Assembly: GCA_019509785.1 (NCBI GenBank)
Contig: JAEKLQ010000022.1
Span: 1-64,000 of the forward strand
Direction: 5' to 3'
DNA from: Fibrobacterota bacterium
GTDB lineage: Bacteria > Fibrobacterota > Fibrobacteria > UBA11236
DNA length: 64,000 bases
Made by a program: the position numbers and the translations under genes. Every line of letters begins with the position of its first letter. Positions within the stretch are counted from its first letter, which is position 1. This document shows positions 8,163 through 17,608 of the stretch, piece by piece. The notes under the pieces are model-generated. The model had not been told where the DNA came from. It searched no databases and saw nothing but the letters and a program-made list of their open reading frames with translations.

Positions 8163-9149
8163 TCATGGCGTTACCGCGCCGTCGCGCGCATGGCGCGAAC
8201 CCGTCCAGCCCAGCTTGGAGCGGAGGGATTCGAAGTAGGACGAGCCCTTGGGGCGGACCAGGAGCACTCCATCCTTATGCTTGCGTATGAGGGCGGTGTG
8301 CTCGGGGCGCAGCTTGAATTGGTTGCGGCCGTCCACGAACATGTTCACTTCTTCGCCGCGGCCCAGGTTGCTGCGTACGCTGATCTGCATGTAGTCCGGC
8401 AGGATGAGCGGCCGCACGGAAAGCGAGGTCGGGTTCATGGGCGTCAGCAGAATGGAATCGGCGGAAGGATGGATGATGGGGCCTCCGGCAGAGAGGGAAT
8501 ACGCGGTCGAGCCGGTGGGCGTGGAGACCAGCAAACCGTCCACCCAATAATCGGTCAGGAAGCGGCCCTGCGCGGTGACGCGCAAATCGACCATCTGGTG
8601 GCCCATCTGCCCGGTGAAGGCCACGTCGTTCATGGCGATGTCCCGCAGCAGGCATTTGTTGCCCTTGAAGACTTCGACCTCCACCAGCATGCGCCGGCGG
8701 AAGCTGTATTCGCGGCGGAGGATCTCATCCAGGATGCGGTGCAGGTTGTCGAGGGCGACGTCGGCGAGGAACCCCACGCGTCCCAGGTTGACGCCCAGGA
8801 TGGGCGTGGAGGCGCCGTGGACCAAGCGCGCCGCCGAGAGGAACGTCCCGTCTCCGCCCAGGGAAAGGATCATATCGACCTTGGTGCGCAGGAAGGCGTC
8901 GGGCTTAGGCCTGATGGTTTGCCGGGCGAAGGGCTTCAAGTACTCGTTCGTGAAGATCTGGATGGAAGGATTCTCTTCGGCCCAACGGGCCAGCAGATCG
9001 AGGGCGGGGGCCATGTTCCCGGAGAAAGCCACCGCGCCGATGCTGCGCACCTCCTTCTTCGGGTAGGTAATATGGGTATCGTGCAAGGCGATGGGACCCG
9101 GATCTTGCTCCGGGACCGGCGGTACGATCGCCGGCTTGCGCGGGCTCAT
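8163..9149 (-). CDS. nadK: NAD kinase
   Basis: 328 residues, NAD(+) phosphorylation to NADP(+). The diagnostic GGDGT motif is in LSLGGDGTFLSAA, followed by the NAD-binding region (AMNDVAFT) and the substrate-binding stretch TPTGSTAYSLSAGGPIIHP. The first 40 residues are a variable extension. The ATG overlaps the stop of the EPSP-synthase-like gene as ATGA, which implies translational coupling. recN follows 22 bases later. Confidence 0.95.
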   Translation of the reverse strand: MSPRKPAIVPPVPEQDPGPIALHDTHITYPKKEVRSIGAVAFSGNMAPALDLLARWAEENPSIQIFTNEYLKPFARQTIRPKPDAFLRTKVDMILSLGGDGTFLSAARLVHGASTPILGVNLGRVGFLADVALDNLHRILDEILRREYSFRRRMLVEVEVFKGNKCLLRDIAMNDVAFTGQMGHQMVDLRVTAQGRFLTDYWVDGLLVSTPTGSTAYSLSAGGPIIHPSADSILLTPMNPTSLSVRPLILPDYMQISVRSNLGRGEEVNMFVDGRNQFKLRPEHTALIRKHKDGVLLVRPKGSSYFESLRSKLGWTGSRHARDGAVTP

Positions 9150-10999
9150 GGCTTCCCCCCTTGCCTATCCGCGGCCTTATCCGTTCCCTTATCCATTCCC
9201 TTTTCCGCTCCCGGCTTCTCCGGCGTTTTTTCCTGGGTCTTATCCTGTGCCTTGTCCTGCGTCTTGTCGGCCGCGGCCAAGCCTGCCATTTGCCCGAGTA
9301 ATCCCGGATATCGGCCGTCCAAGCACTCCCCATTGCGCAGGGTGGATGCTCCATGCGACTTGAGGCCCATTACCACGGCCGCCAGGGCCAGGCCGGGATG
9401 GCCCATGCAATCGTAGGCGCTCCCGTCGTAATCGGATCGTCCGCGGATGACCACGCCGTCCTCGATCTCGCCGATCTCCACTCCCGCGGCCTTCAAGGCG
9501 GCCGAAAAGCCTTTCAGCAGATCGCGATCATGCCTGCGCAGGAAGGCGATATCGCGTATCACGGTCTCGCCTTCGGCGAAGGCGGCCGCCACCATGAGCA
9601 GGAAGATTTCGTCGCGCATGCCCGCGTGGTTCTCGGCCGCGAAACGCTTGCCGAACAGGTCCGCCGAACGCACGCGCAAGAGGCCCAACCCTTCGCCGTT
9701 CCGCTCCCGGCGGCTGATGACCTCGATGTCCGCCCCCATGCGCCGCAGGGCGGCGATGAAGCCGGCCCGCGACGGGTTCAAGGGGACGTTCTCGAGGGTG
9801 ACGTCCGAGCCTTTGATGAGGGTGGCGGCCAGGCAATATGCCGATGCCAAGGCGATGTCGGCGGGAACGACGTAGGTGATGGGCTTGAGCTTGGCCCCCG
9901 CGCCCAGGCGGATACGGGCCTGGGGCTCGCTCTTGCCCGCGGCGCGCATTTGCCGGGCGATACGGCGCGCCAGTTCGTCGCCTTCGGGGGCCTCGTTCTT
10001 CTCCGTCCTGATGGGCCCGCCGAATTGGGCCGCCAGGGTTTCCAGCCAATCCGGTCCCGGTTTGGTAAGGGCGAGGTCCAACGCCTGCCCCGCGGCCAGA
10101 TGGTACGAGAGCAAGGCGAGCTTGGCCTGGAACTCATCCCACCCGAAATCGGCGGGCTTACAAGTCGCCGTCGCCGCGGCGGAAGGATGCAAGAGCGCGG
10201 CGACCTTGGGAGTGAGCCCGCTAGGCGCCTGTATCAATAAAGCCTCCGACAGGAGGCTCGCCTCCGACAGGAGGCTCGCATCCGAGGGGAGGCTCGTCTC
10301 CGAAGCCAGATTAACCGCCGAAAGAGGAGTTGCCTTAGTGGAAGGCTCCGCCGCATCAGGGTCCGCGGTTTCCGGCGAATCCCCGGCCTCTTCCGCTTCC
10401 AGGCGACGCAAGGCGGCCATGGACGGGCTTTCCGAACCGGCTTCGGCGATACGCGCATTCTCGGCGGCGAACGGATCGGGTTCTGATTCTTCCGGATCGG
10501 CTTCGGATCCGGAAGCATCGGCTCCCGGCGCCGGCGGGGCCAGGCCCACCTCGTGGGCGGGCACGGTGGAGGCGGGCGCTTCCAGCTTAAGGATACGGCC
10601 CAGCAGCTCCAGGGCTTCGCCGGCCACGCAGGCCGGATCGATCGCCAGCGGCCGGCGGCAGCCTTTGGCGGCCAGGAAACCGGCGAGGGTGAGCAATTCG
10701 GCCTCATGGCGAACGCGCAGCGGCTCCTCCCCGGATACCGGATCCGTTCCGCCGTGGATGATCCATTGCCCGTCCAGGGCCTGCTGGGCATAGCCCATGC
10801 GCACGAAATCCTGCAGGATGTCGCGGAACCAGGGGGAATCCGGCAGGTTCTCCAGGCGCGTGGGGCCTTCGGCCAGCGCGCCCATCAGCAGGGCCTGGTA
10901 GCCGGTGAGTCCGTCCCCTTGCAGGGACGGCTGCCCCTTGAGGCGTTTGCTCCGCTTGATCTCCAAAGTCATTACCTCCGACCCTACCGTCACGCCCAT
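9146..10999 (-). CDS. EPSP-synthase-fold protein with degenerate active site and inserted low-complexity region
   Basis: 617 residues, against about 430 for EPSP synthase (AroA). Homology is clearest in the second half: PADIALASAYCLAATLI, a DEIFLLMVAAAFAEGET segment and MGHPGLALAAVVMGL match the usual PGDISSA, DEIPVLAVAAAFAEG and DHRIAMALAV regions. The catalytic signatures are gone, however. The KS-x2-NR loop at the N-terminus reads SLQGDGLTGYQALL, the GNAGT-x2-R motif is missing, and the E-x-R-x-KESDR loop reads IAFLRRHDRD. An acidic Ala/Ser-rich insert (about residues 165-270) contains tandem repeats, and the C-terminus is a Lys/Asp/Thr repeat tail. It sits after tyrA and overlaps nadK. 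By eye it should not catalyse the AroA reaction; a regulatory or structural role in the aromatic operon is possible. Start may instead be 10972. Confidence 0.75.
   Translation of the reverse strand: MGVTVGSEVMTLEIKRSKRLKGQPSLQGDGLTGYQALLMGALAEGPTRLENLPDSPWFRDILQDFVRMGYAQQALDGQWIIHGGTDPVSGEEPLRVRHEAELLTLAGFLAAKGCRRPLAIDPACVAGEALELLGRILKLEAPASTVPAHEVGLAPPAPGADASGSEADPEESEPDPFAAENARIAEAGSESPSMAALRRLEAEEAGDSPETADPDAAEPSTKATPLSAVNLASETSLPSDASLLSEASLLSEALLIQAPSGLTPKVAALLHPSAAATATCKPADFGWDEFQAKLALLSYHLAAGQALDLALTKPGPDWLETLAAQFGGPIRTEKNEAPEGDELARRIARQMRAAGKSEPQARIRLGAGAKLKPITYVVPADIALASAYCLAATLIKGSDVTLENVPLNPSRAGFIAALRRMGADIEVISRRERNGEGLGLLRVRSADLFGKRFAAENHAGMRDEIFLLMVAAAFAEGETVIRDIAFLRRHDRDLLKGFSAALKAAGVEIGEIEDGVVIRGRSDYDGSAYDCMGHPGLALAAVVMGLKSHGASTLRNGECLDGRYPGLLGQMAGLAAADKTQDKAQDKTQEKTPEKPGAEKGMDKGTDKAADRQGGKP
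10243..10296. repeat. Three tandem 18-bp repeats inside the EPSP-synthase-like gene
   Basis: Units at 10243-10260 and 10261-10278 are identical (CCTCCGACAGGAGGCTCG); the third (10279-10296) differs at a few bases and a partial fourth follows. Each unit is self-complementary (CCTCC ... GGAGG). In protein they give repeats of the type LLSEAS in the low-complexity insert. The count could vary between strains. Confidence 0.9.
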
Positions 11000-11000
11000 G

Positions 11001-12146
11001 TTACCTAGTCCGCGCCTTGAAGCCGGCCGACCGCAAGGCGGCGATCGCCTTCTCGGCCGCCACGGCCCCGGGGAAGCCCATCATCAAAACCCCGCCCTCG
11101 CCTTCGCGTACCTTGAGGATCTCCGTGTCCAGTACGTTCAAGCCGGCTTCCGCCAGGGGCGCGAAGGCCCGGACCAGTTCGCCGGGCTTGTCCTCGAGAT
11201 CGACCAGGATTTCCGAGAGGGGCAGGGCGAAGCCTTTCTTCGCCGTCGAGAGTTGCGCCCGCAGCCGGTTGGCCTCGCGGAAGTATCCCGCGCCAAGGTC
11301 GCCGTCCAAGGCGGTCTCTAGGCCGTCCAGATGCAGGCGAAAGCCGCGGAAAGCCTCGGCCACCGCTTCGCGATTGGTCCGCAGGATCGGTTCCCAGACG
11401 TGGAACTGGGACGCCGCCAGACGGGTCATGTCGCGGAAGCCGCCCCCGGCGATTTGCACGCAATTTTCGACCACGTCCCGGCGCCCGCCCACGTAGGCGG
11501 CCAGCGCGGTGCTGAGCAATTGGGGGAGGTGGGAAACGTGCGCGGCCACCCGGTCGTGCAGTCCGGCCGGCATGCGCGTGACGCGCGCGCCCAGCCCTTG
11601 GGCGAAAAGCCGCAAGCGATCGGCCGCTTCCCCGACGCGGCCCGCCTGCTCGGGCGGGAGGCCGTCGGATTCGGGGCAAATGACCCAGGATGCGTTCTGG
11701 AACAACAGGGGATCGCGGGCCTCGATACCGGTCTTTTCGCTACCCGCCATGGGATGCGAACCCACGAAAACCGCTCCGCGCGAACCGTCGGCGGGGAAGG
11801 CCGCGCGGCCCAAGGCGCACAGGCCGGCCTTGGTGCTGCCCACGTCGGTGACGATGGATCCGGGCCGGAACGGCGCCGGACGCCGGGCCCAGGCCTCAAG
11901 CGAAGCCGCAATCTGATCGATGGGCGTGCATAGGACGAGGAGATCCGCGTCCGCCGCGGCCGCGTCGATTCCCTCGTAGGGAAAGCCGGACTCGATAAGG
12001 CCGGCGGTCTTGGCCTTCTCCAGGGTGGCGGGGGACGAGACTCCGGTCACCTGCAATCCGGGCCAGCGCTTGCGCGCCGCTTCGGCCAGGGATGCGCCCA
12101 AGAGCCCCAGGCCCACCACCGCCAAGCGTTGGGGCCGGCCTTCCAT
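11001..12146 (-). CDS. tyrA: Prephenate dehydrogenase with C-terminal ACT domain
   Basis: 381 residues. It oxidises prephenate to 4-hydroxyphenylpyruvate on the tyrosine branch, in the cytosol. A Rossmann fingerprint (VVGLGLLGASLA) opens the protein, then GSHPMAGSEKTGIEA and the catalytic-His region HVSHLPQLLSTALA. A C-terminal ACT domain (about residues 305-381, starting SEILVDLEDKPGELVRAF) probably binds an amino acid for feedback control. The frame is open further upstream, but the true start is the ATG at 12146 because the conserved protein begins there and it overlaps the chorismate mutase stop as TGATG. Confidence 0.92.
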   Translation of the reverse strand: MEGRPQRLAVVGLGLLGASLAEAARKRWPGLQVTGVSSPATLEKAKTAGLIESGFPYEGIDAAAADADLLVLCTPIDQIAASLEAWARRPAPFRPGSIVTDVGSTKAGLCALGRAAFPADGSRGAVFVGSHPMAGSEKTGIEARDPLLFQNASWVICPESDGLPPEQAGRVGEAADRLRLFAQGLGARVTRMPAGLHDRVAAHVSHLPQLLSTALAAYVGGRRDVVENCVQIAGGGFRDMTRLAASQFHVWEPILRTNREAVAEAFRGFRLHLDGLETALDGDLGAGYFREANRLRAQLSTAKKGFALPLSEILVDLEDKPGELVRAFAPLAEAGLNVLDTEILKVREGEGGVLMMGFPGAVAAEKAIAALRSAGFKARTR

Positions 12147-12406
12147 CAGTGGGATTCTTCCAGGCGCCGATGCTCGGCCATGATGCATTCGAAGATGCGC
12201 CGCACCGAATCGTCCGGCAAAGGACCCTGATTCCTGGTTATAACGGATTCGAGCACCTGGCGTTCGCGCTCGCCGTCCAGCACCGGCAACATCTTCTTCT
12301 TCTTGATTTCGGCGATGGCTTGCGCGCATTGGGCGCGTTCGTTGAGCAACTCCAACATCCGCAGGTTGAGCGCGTCGATGCGCTTGCGCCAATCGCTCAG
12401 GTCCAT
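12146..12406 (-). CDS. Chorismate mutase, AroQ type
   Basis: 86 residues, a free-standing all-helical chorismate mutase that makes prephenate from chorismate. The first helix WRKRIDALNLRMLELLNERA and the AQAIAEIKK segment with its Arg and Lys residues are typical of the AroQ class. It overlaps the end of trpA by 10 bases and the start of tyrA by one base, so mutase and dehydrogenase are made together; in enteric bacteria the same two activities are fused. Confidence 0.92.
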   Translation of the reverse strand: MDLSDWRKRIDALNLRMLELLNERAQCAQAIAEIKKKKMLPVLDGERERQVLESVITRNQGPLPDDSVRRIFECIMAEHRRLEESH

Positions 12407-13275
12407 GATTCTTTGGTAGGGGAAATGAGTGGGGCGGCGAAGGCTTTCAGATCGGCCAGCATGGCGGGAAAGGGCTTATCCTCCATAGTACGGCGTACCA
12501 AGGCGCTACCCACCACCGCCCCGTCGGCGAGGCGGCACACGGTGCGTACGTGGGCGGGCGTGGAAATTCCGAAGCCCACCACCACCGGCAGCTTGCTGCC
12601 GGCCTTGATGGCGCCCAACTTGGCCTCGAAGTCCTGCTGGAAGGTATCCCGCTCGCCGGTGATGCCGGTGCGGGAGATGTAGTACAGGAAGCCCGAGCCG
12701 CTCTGCAGCATCTTGGCCAGCCGGGCGGGCGTGGTCGTGGGCGCGGCCAGGAAAATCAAGGCCAGGCCTTCGCGGTCGCAGACCTTCCGGAAGGCGTCCG
12801 CTTCCTCCACGGGCATGTCCACCAGCAGCAATCCGTCCATCCCGGCGGCCTTGGCGCGCACGGCGAAGGCTTCCATCCCGTATTTGTAAATGGGGTTCAG
12901 GTACGAGAAAACAATCAGGGGGATTTGCGATTTGGCGCGGATGTCCGCCACCATGCCGAAATAGGCTTCCGCGTCCACGCCCAGCTCCAGGGCCTTATTG
13001 GCGGCGGCCTGGTTCACCACGCCATCGGCCATGGGATCGGAGAAGGGATAGCCGAACTCGATTATATCCGCTCCCAGCTTCTCCAGCTCGAGCACCATCT
13101 CGACTGTCTCTTTGCGCCCGGGTACGCCCGCGACGAGATAGGGGATGAAGGCCTTCTGCTTCTTTTCCTTCAGGCGCGCGAAGACGGCGTCGATGCGGTT
13201 CCCCTTAGCCACGCTAGCGCCCGGGCCTTTCACGCCATCGCCGACGCTCTTCGTGCTGTCGCCCAGGCTACTCAC
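12397..13275 (-). CDS. trpA: Tryptophan synthase alpha chain
   Basis: 292 residues. It cleaves indole-3-glycerol phosphate to indole, which is passed to TrpB. The TIM-barrel signatures are present: the catalytic Glu in [17 protein letters not shown] with the partner Asp in the same motif, and the phosphate-binding GFGIST near residue 240. About 25 extra residues precede the conserved core. The start is GTG, overlapping the trpB stop as GTGA, so TrpA and TrpB are coupled. Confidence 0.95.
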   Translation of the reverse strand: MSSLGDSTKSVGDGVKGPGASVAKGNRIDAVFARLKEKKQKAFIPYLVAGVPGRKETVEMVLELEKLGADIIEFGYPFSDPMADGVVNQAAANKALELGVDAEAYFGMVADIRAKSQIPLIVFSYLNPIYKYGMEAFAVRAKAAGMDGLLLVDMPVEEADAFRKVCDREGLALIFLAAPTTTPARLAKMLQSGSGFLYYISRTGITGERDTFQQDFEAKLGAIKAGSKLPVVVGFGISTPAHVRTVCRLADGAVVGSALVRRTMEDKPFPAMLADLKAFAAPLISPTKESWT

Positions 13276-14522
13276 GCGCGCCCCTTCCCGTTCTTTTCCA
13301 TGGCCTGGGTGGCCGCTCCCGAGGCCGCCATCACCGTGGCCAGATCCTTATCCCCCCGGCCCGACAGGTTCACGATCATCAACTTGTCCTTAGGGAGGGT
13401 CGGCGCCAAACGCATGGCATGCGCGATGGCATGCGAGCTTTCCAAGGCCGGGATGATGCCCTCCAGGCGGCACAGGTCATGGAAGGCGCGCAGGGCTTCC
13501 GCGTCGGTCGCGTGCGTGAATTCGATGCGGCCCTGGTCCCGGTACATGGCATGCTCCGGCCCCACGCTGGCGTAGTCGAGGCCGGCGGAGATGGAATGGG
13601 TCTCCGCGATCTGCCCCTGCGCGGTCTGCAGGATATAGCTCTTGGCCCCATGCAGCACGCCCAAGGTGCCGCCCTCAAAGCGGGCCGCGTGCCGGCCCGT
13701 GGCGATGCCTTCGCCCCCGGCCTCCACGCCGATCAGGCGCACCGAAGGCTTGGCGAGGAAGTTCCAGAACAGCCCCATGGCATTGCTGCCGCCGCCTACG
13801 CAGGCCACCAGCACGTCCGGCAGGCGGCCTTCCTTGGCGAGGATCTGCGCTTCGGCCTCGATGCCGATGATCTTCTGGAAATCCCGCACGATGCGGGGAT
13901 AGGGATGCGGCCCCAGCACCGAGCCGAACACGTAATGCGTCCCCTCGATGTTCGTCACCCAATCCCGGATGGCCTCATTGATGGCGTCTTTCAGGGTGCG
14001 GCTTCCCGATTCCACCGGCACCACTTTCGCCCCGAGCATCTCCATACGCTGGACGTTGGGGGCCTGCCGTTCCATGTCCACGCGGCCCATATAGACCACG
14101 CATTCCATATCGAACTTGGCCGCTACCGTGGCCGTGGCCACGCCATGCTGGCCGGCCCCCGTCTCGGCGATGATGCGCTTCTTGCCCATGTGCCGGGCCA
14201 CCAGTACCTGGCCCAGGGAATTGTTGATCTTATGCGCCCCGGTATGGTTCAGGTCTTCGCGCTTCAGGTAAATCTTGGCCCCGTGGGTCAAAGATGACCC
14301 GGCGCATTGGCGGGTCATGCGCTCCGCGAAATAAAGGGGAGAGGGGCGCCCCACGAAATCGGCCAAATGGCCTTGCAGCTCGCTTTGGAATTCCGGGTTA
14401 TCGATCAGCTTCAGGTAATGGGCCTCGAGCTCCTCCAGCGCAGGCATGAGAATCTCCGGGGCGTATTTTCCGCCAAATTGGCCGAAACGGCCCCATTGAT
14501 CGGGATATTGCCGGGGATCCAT
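13272..14522 (-). CDS. trpB: Tryptophan synthase beta chain
   Basis: 416 residues, joining indole and serine to tryptophan with PLP. The PLP lysine lies in HTGAHKINN, the catalytic Glu in AETGAGQHG, the phosphate loop is GGGSNAMG and the C-terminal SGRGDKD is intact. The frame runs on upstream, but the ATG at 14522 ([14 protein letters not shown]) is the start: it follows AGGAG by 4 bases and begins where the family begins. It is the first gene of the trpB-trpA-aroQ-tyrA-aroA-like-nadK-recN run. No other trp genes are in the window. Confidence 0.96.
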   Translation of the reverse strand: MDPRQYPDQWGRFGQFGGKYAPEILMPALEELEAHYLKLIDNPEFQSELQGHLADFVGRPSPLYFAERMTRQCAGSSLTHGAKIYLKREDLNHTGAHKINNSLGQVLVARHMGKKRIIAETGAGQHGVATATVAAKFDMECVVYMGRVDMERQAPNVQRMEMLGAKVVPVESGSRTLKDAINEAIRDWVTNIEGTHYVFGSVLGPHPYPRIVRDFQKIIGIEAEAQILAKEGRLPDVLVACVGGGSNAMGLFWNFLAKPSVRLIGVEAGGEGIATGRHAARFEGGTLGVLHGAKSYILQTAQGQIAETHSISAGLDYASVGPEHAMYRDQGRIEFTHATDAEALRAFHDLCRLEGIIPALESSHAIAHAMRLAPTLPKDKLMIVNLSGRGDKDLATVMAASGAATQAMEKNGKGRA

Positions 14523-14902
14523 GACGCTCCTGTTGGCGGGTGGAAGACACCCTGATCGGGGCACGGAAACCCGCGTGCCCATGGGGTGGAAAGGTAGTTT
14601 TTCCGGCCTTTTTTGGCTTTCCGGGAGCCATTCCATCCTCGTCTTGCGCAGGACTCGCGGGCGCTCCAGCCAGGGGTTTTTTACCGGGGTTTGCAGGGGG
14701 TTCCTTTTGGGCTGAAGATTTCGGAGTGGATCAATTCGGAAACGGATTTTGGAGCGCTCTGGACCAAGTGAGCCCGAGCTGGGAGTAATTTTATCGGCCG
14801 ATGACGTCCTTCCGCATGCCTTGCAACTTTATTCGGAAGAAATCGTACCGGTAGATTCCGGGAAACCCGTGCTCGCGCTCTACAACTCTCCAAAGAGGAA
14901 TC
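14523..14902. promoter_or_regulatory. Divergent intergenic region with a trp leader hairpin
   Basis: 380 bases between trpB (minus) and a secreted-protein gene (plus); promoters for both must lie here. On the minus strand the trpB leader contains a perfect 7-bp hairpin (GGGCACG ... CGTGCCC, about 14560-14581) some 40 bases before the start codon and a purine/pyrimidine stretch (14591-14625). I see no convincing leader peptide with adjacent Trp codons and no U-tract attenuator. On the plus strand AGAGGAATC directly precedes the ATG at 14903. Confidence 0.45.
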
Positions 14903-16153
14903 ATGATTCATCCTTCTATACGCTTTGCCCTATTGCTTGGAATCGGAGTCGCTCTCGCCGATCAGAAAACCATCCGAATCCCCTTGGTCGCCGATGCCCG
15001 CGGCGGTGCGCCCGCGACCTGGCATTACACCACGGATGATCCCGGAGTGACCTGGGCCGATACCGATTTCGTGGATGATGCTTGGCAGACGGGCGCCGGC
15101 GGATTCGGCAGCGGCAATCCGGACAGCGCCCACGTCAATACCGTCTGGTCCACCGGCCAGATCTGGCTTCGGACCGCTTTCACGCTTCCGGACGTAGCCG
15201 TCAATTCCCTGGTGCTGTCCCTCTACCATGATGAAGACGTCCAGATTTTCCTGAACGGGAAGCCCGTTTTCCAGGAAGCCGCTTTCGTTTTCAATTACGA
15301 GACCCCTGGCCTGACGGACGATTTCAAAGCCGCCCTGAAGCCCGGGAAGAACGTCCTCGCCATCACCTGCGTCAATACCGATGGGCCCGGATACATCGAC
15401 GCCGGCCTCGCCGCCTTGGCCGATTTCGAGGCTACCCCCCTGGTCGGGGATGCGCGCGCCGCCGCCCCGGCGGATTGGAGTTTCACCACCACCGATCCCG
15501 GTACCGATTGGGCCGGCTCCGCATTCGACGCGTCCGCCTGGACCTCGGGCAAGGGCGGTTTCGGCTCGGCCGACTATGCCACCGGTACGGCCTGGACCGA
15601 CCCGGATATCTGGATGCGTACGACCTTCCAGGTCACGGCCAAGGCCTCCCAGTACGACCTGAGCTTCATGCATGACGACGGCATGGAGGCGTTCGTGAAC
15701 GGTACCCAGGTCTTCCAAGCGGCGAATTGGAATACCGACTACGAAGACGCGCTCTCCTCGGCGATTTCCGGCGCCATCTTGGTCGGGAAGAACACCTTAT
15801 CCGTCCACTGCCACAACGTTGAGGGCCCGCAATTCATCGACGCCGGCCTGTTCGGCCTGGAGAAGCCCGGACCGACCCGCCTCGCGGGCAAATCCCGGAT
15901 CCTGGCGGCCCCCGGCCGCGGCCCCTCCCTGGTGGCGGGATCCGATTCCCGGCTGGATCTGTCGTCCCTGACCGGCAAAGGCGCAGGGCGGCTGACCGTG
16001 TTCGGGACGGACGGCAGGGTCCTGGCCCAGGTCCACACGAGCGGCGCCGCGCGCTCCCTGGCGCTGCCGGTTGCCCTGGGGACCGGCGTTTTCCGGTACC
16101 GCTGGGAGGCGTCCCAAGGAAATCTGCAGGGCACCCTTGTGAAGCTCCCCTAG
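14903..16153 (+). CDS. Secreted protein with two galactose-binding-like beta-sandwich modules and C-terminal sorting-type tail
   Basis: 416 residues. A signal peptide (to about residue 19) is followed by two homologous modules of about 140 residues (about 25-165 and 168-312). Both contain ATWHYTTDDPG/ADWSFTTTDPG-type openings, an IW-x-RT-x-F strand, a short HDE/HDD motif with FLNG/FVNG, and GYIDAGL/QFIDAGL ends. This resembles sugar-binding beta-sandwiches attached to glycoside hydrolases. The last 80 residues (VFGTDGRVLAQV ... GVFRYRWEA) look like the C-terminal secretion tails common in Fibrobacterota and Bacteroidota. No catalytic domain is present, so it may be a binding or adhesion protein. 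Confidence 0.7.
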   Translation: MIHPSIRFALLLGIGVALADQKTIRIPLVADARGGAPATWHYTTDDPGVTWADTDFVDDAWQTGAGGFGSGNPDSAHVNTVWSTGQIWLRTAFTLPDVAVNSLVLSLYHDEDVQIFLNGKPVFQEAAFVFNYETPGLTDDFKAALKPGKNVLAITCVNTDGPGYIDAGLAALADFEATPLVGDARAAAPADWSFTTTDPGTDWAGSAFDASAWTSGKGGFGSADYATGTAWTDPDIWMRTTFQVTAKASQYDLSFMHDDGMEAFVNGTQVFQAANWNTDYEDALSSAISGAILVGKNTLSVHCHNVEGPQFIDAGLFGLEKPGPTRLAGKSRILAAPGRGPSLVAGSDSRLDLSSLTGKGAGRLTVFGTDGRVLAQVHTSGAARSLALPVALGTGVFRYRWEASQGNLQGTLVKLP

Positions 16154-16457
16154 CCGGGGTTACTACGTGGGCCCGGTCACGGTCCGGATCCCTCCGGGCC
16201 GAAGATCGGATGGGTTCCAGGCCGGTTACGGGGACCTGAATAGTGGTTGTTCGCCGATGGGGCCGGCCAGGGTTCCGACCCCGTCCAGACGTCCCCAAAA
16301 GGGGGGTTTCGCGCATGATACCCCCCTTCCCGGTCCGGTCGGATTCACTAATTCCCGGTTCCAAGGCGTATTTCCGTATACAGAATCGGGCCTTATGGGT
16401 ATCTTTTGCGCCGTATCGGTTGTGCGGGAATACCCCCGATAAAGGCAGGTCGACGCT
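16154..16457. other. Intergenic region
   Basis: 304 bases between two plus-strand genes. A 7-bp GC hairpin (GGGGGGT at 16301-16307 with ACCCCCC at 16320-16326) may end transcription of the upstream gene, although no T-tract follows. The promoter of the DGQHR gene should lie in the AT-richer part after 16360, but no clear boxes stand out. No riboswitch was recognised. Confidence 0.4.
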
Positions 16458-17558
16458 ATGCTGGCTACCCAAGTCCGACAGAAAGACGCAATCTTCTACT
16501 TCGCCGCCTATCCGGCGAAGGCCTTACTGGAGAAGGTGCGTTTCAGCAGCCGCTTCTACGACGAGGGTACTCCCATCGCCGCCGAACCCGCGCCGGAAGG
16601 GGACGATATCGCCAAGTTCATCGGCCGTATCGAGAAATCGGACAAGGCCTTCCAGCGCGCCATGGCCCGGGACAAGATCCGCGCCATCCGCAATTTCTAC
16701 GAAACCGCCAGCACTCAGCCCCCCATTCCCGGGACCGTCCTGCTTTTCACCGCCGAGAAACTGCGGTTCAAGGGCCTGCAAGGGGACGAAGGCGTGGGCC
16801 ATCTGTCCGAACCGGACAACAAGTACCTCATCATCGACGGGCAGCATCGCCTGGCGGCCCTGCACTTCTTCTTCCGCGAACGCCCGGACGAGGCTTCCTC
16901 CATCAACGTCCCTTGCATCATCTTCGATGGCCGGAGCGAGGACTTCGCCACCGAGATGTTCGTCATCATCAATTCCACCCCCACTCGCATCAACAAGAGC
17001 CATCTGGTGGACTTGTACGAGCGCGTTTCCTTCGCCTCGCCGGACAAGCGTTGTTCGGCCCGCGTGGTGGAAAACCTGTACGGCCGCGACGATAGCCCGC
17101 TGCAATACCGCATCAACCGCTTGGGCGGCAAGAGCAAGGCGGAAAAATGGATCCTGCAGGCCGAGCTTTTCAACGAAATCAACCGCTGGGTGAAATCGGA
17201 ATGGGATCCCAAGGAGGATCTCTCGCCCACCCATCAGGCGGAGCGCTATTACGAGCAACTGCGTGATTTCCTGAAGGCGTCCGCCCAGGTCTGGGGCGAT
17301 GCTTGGGGGAATTCCGCCTACATGGTCACCAAGCCGGTCACCATCAAGGCCTTGATCCGCGTCTGCGCCGACCTCTCGGAAAAGGACAGCGAGCCGACGG
17401 TGGGCCGCGTGAAGCGCTGGGCGGAACGCCTGGCCCCTTGGATCGAAATGAAGAAGGCGTTCAAGTCCGAAGGCTTCTACGAACGCTTTCCGGCCAAGGG
17501 CCAGATCGAACGCGTGAGCCGCATCGAAAAGGATTTGGCCAAAGAAATCGGAGTGTAA
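16458..17558 (+). CDS. DGQHR domain protein (DndB-like), stand-alone
   Basis: 366 residues. The hallmark DGQHR is in LIIDGQHRLAAL (about residue 127), followed by a ParB-like fold segment (FVIINSTPTRINKSHL). The family includes DndB, which regulates DNA phosphorothioation, and related proteins of phage-defence islands. Here no dndA, C, D or E gene and no restriction gene is nearby; neighbours are a secreted protein and a fibro-slime protein, so the gene stands alone in its own transcription unit. The C-terminal third is helical and charged. A DNA-related regulatory role is inferred from the family only. Confidence 0.8.
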   Translation: MLATQVRQKDAIFYFAAYPAKALLEKVRFSSRFYDEGTPIAAEPAPEGDDIAKFIGRIEKSDKAFQRAMARDKIRAIRNFYETASTQPPIPGTVLLFTAEKLRFKGLQGDEGVGHLSEPDNKYLIIDGQHRLAALHFFFRERPDEASSINVPCIIFDGRSEDFATEMFVIINSTPTRINKSHLVDLYERVSFASPDKRCSARVVENLYGRDDSPLQYRINRLGGKSKAEKWILQAELFNEINRWVKSEWDPKEDLSPTHQAERYYEQLRDFLKASAQVWGDAWGNSAYMVTKPVTIKALIRVCADLSEKDSEPTVGRVKRWAERLAPWIEMKKAFKSEGFYERFPAKGQIERVSRIEKDLAKEIGV

Positions 17559-17608
17559 CGCCGCTCTCCGGGATCGGCATCCGAACGCCCGCCGCGGCGA
17601 TCATCGAA

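Noticed and set aside
14523-14700. Trp attenuator with leader peptide before trpB
   Set aside because: A hairpin is present, but there is no short frame with tandem Trp codons and no U-tract.
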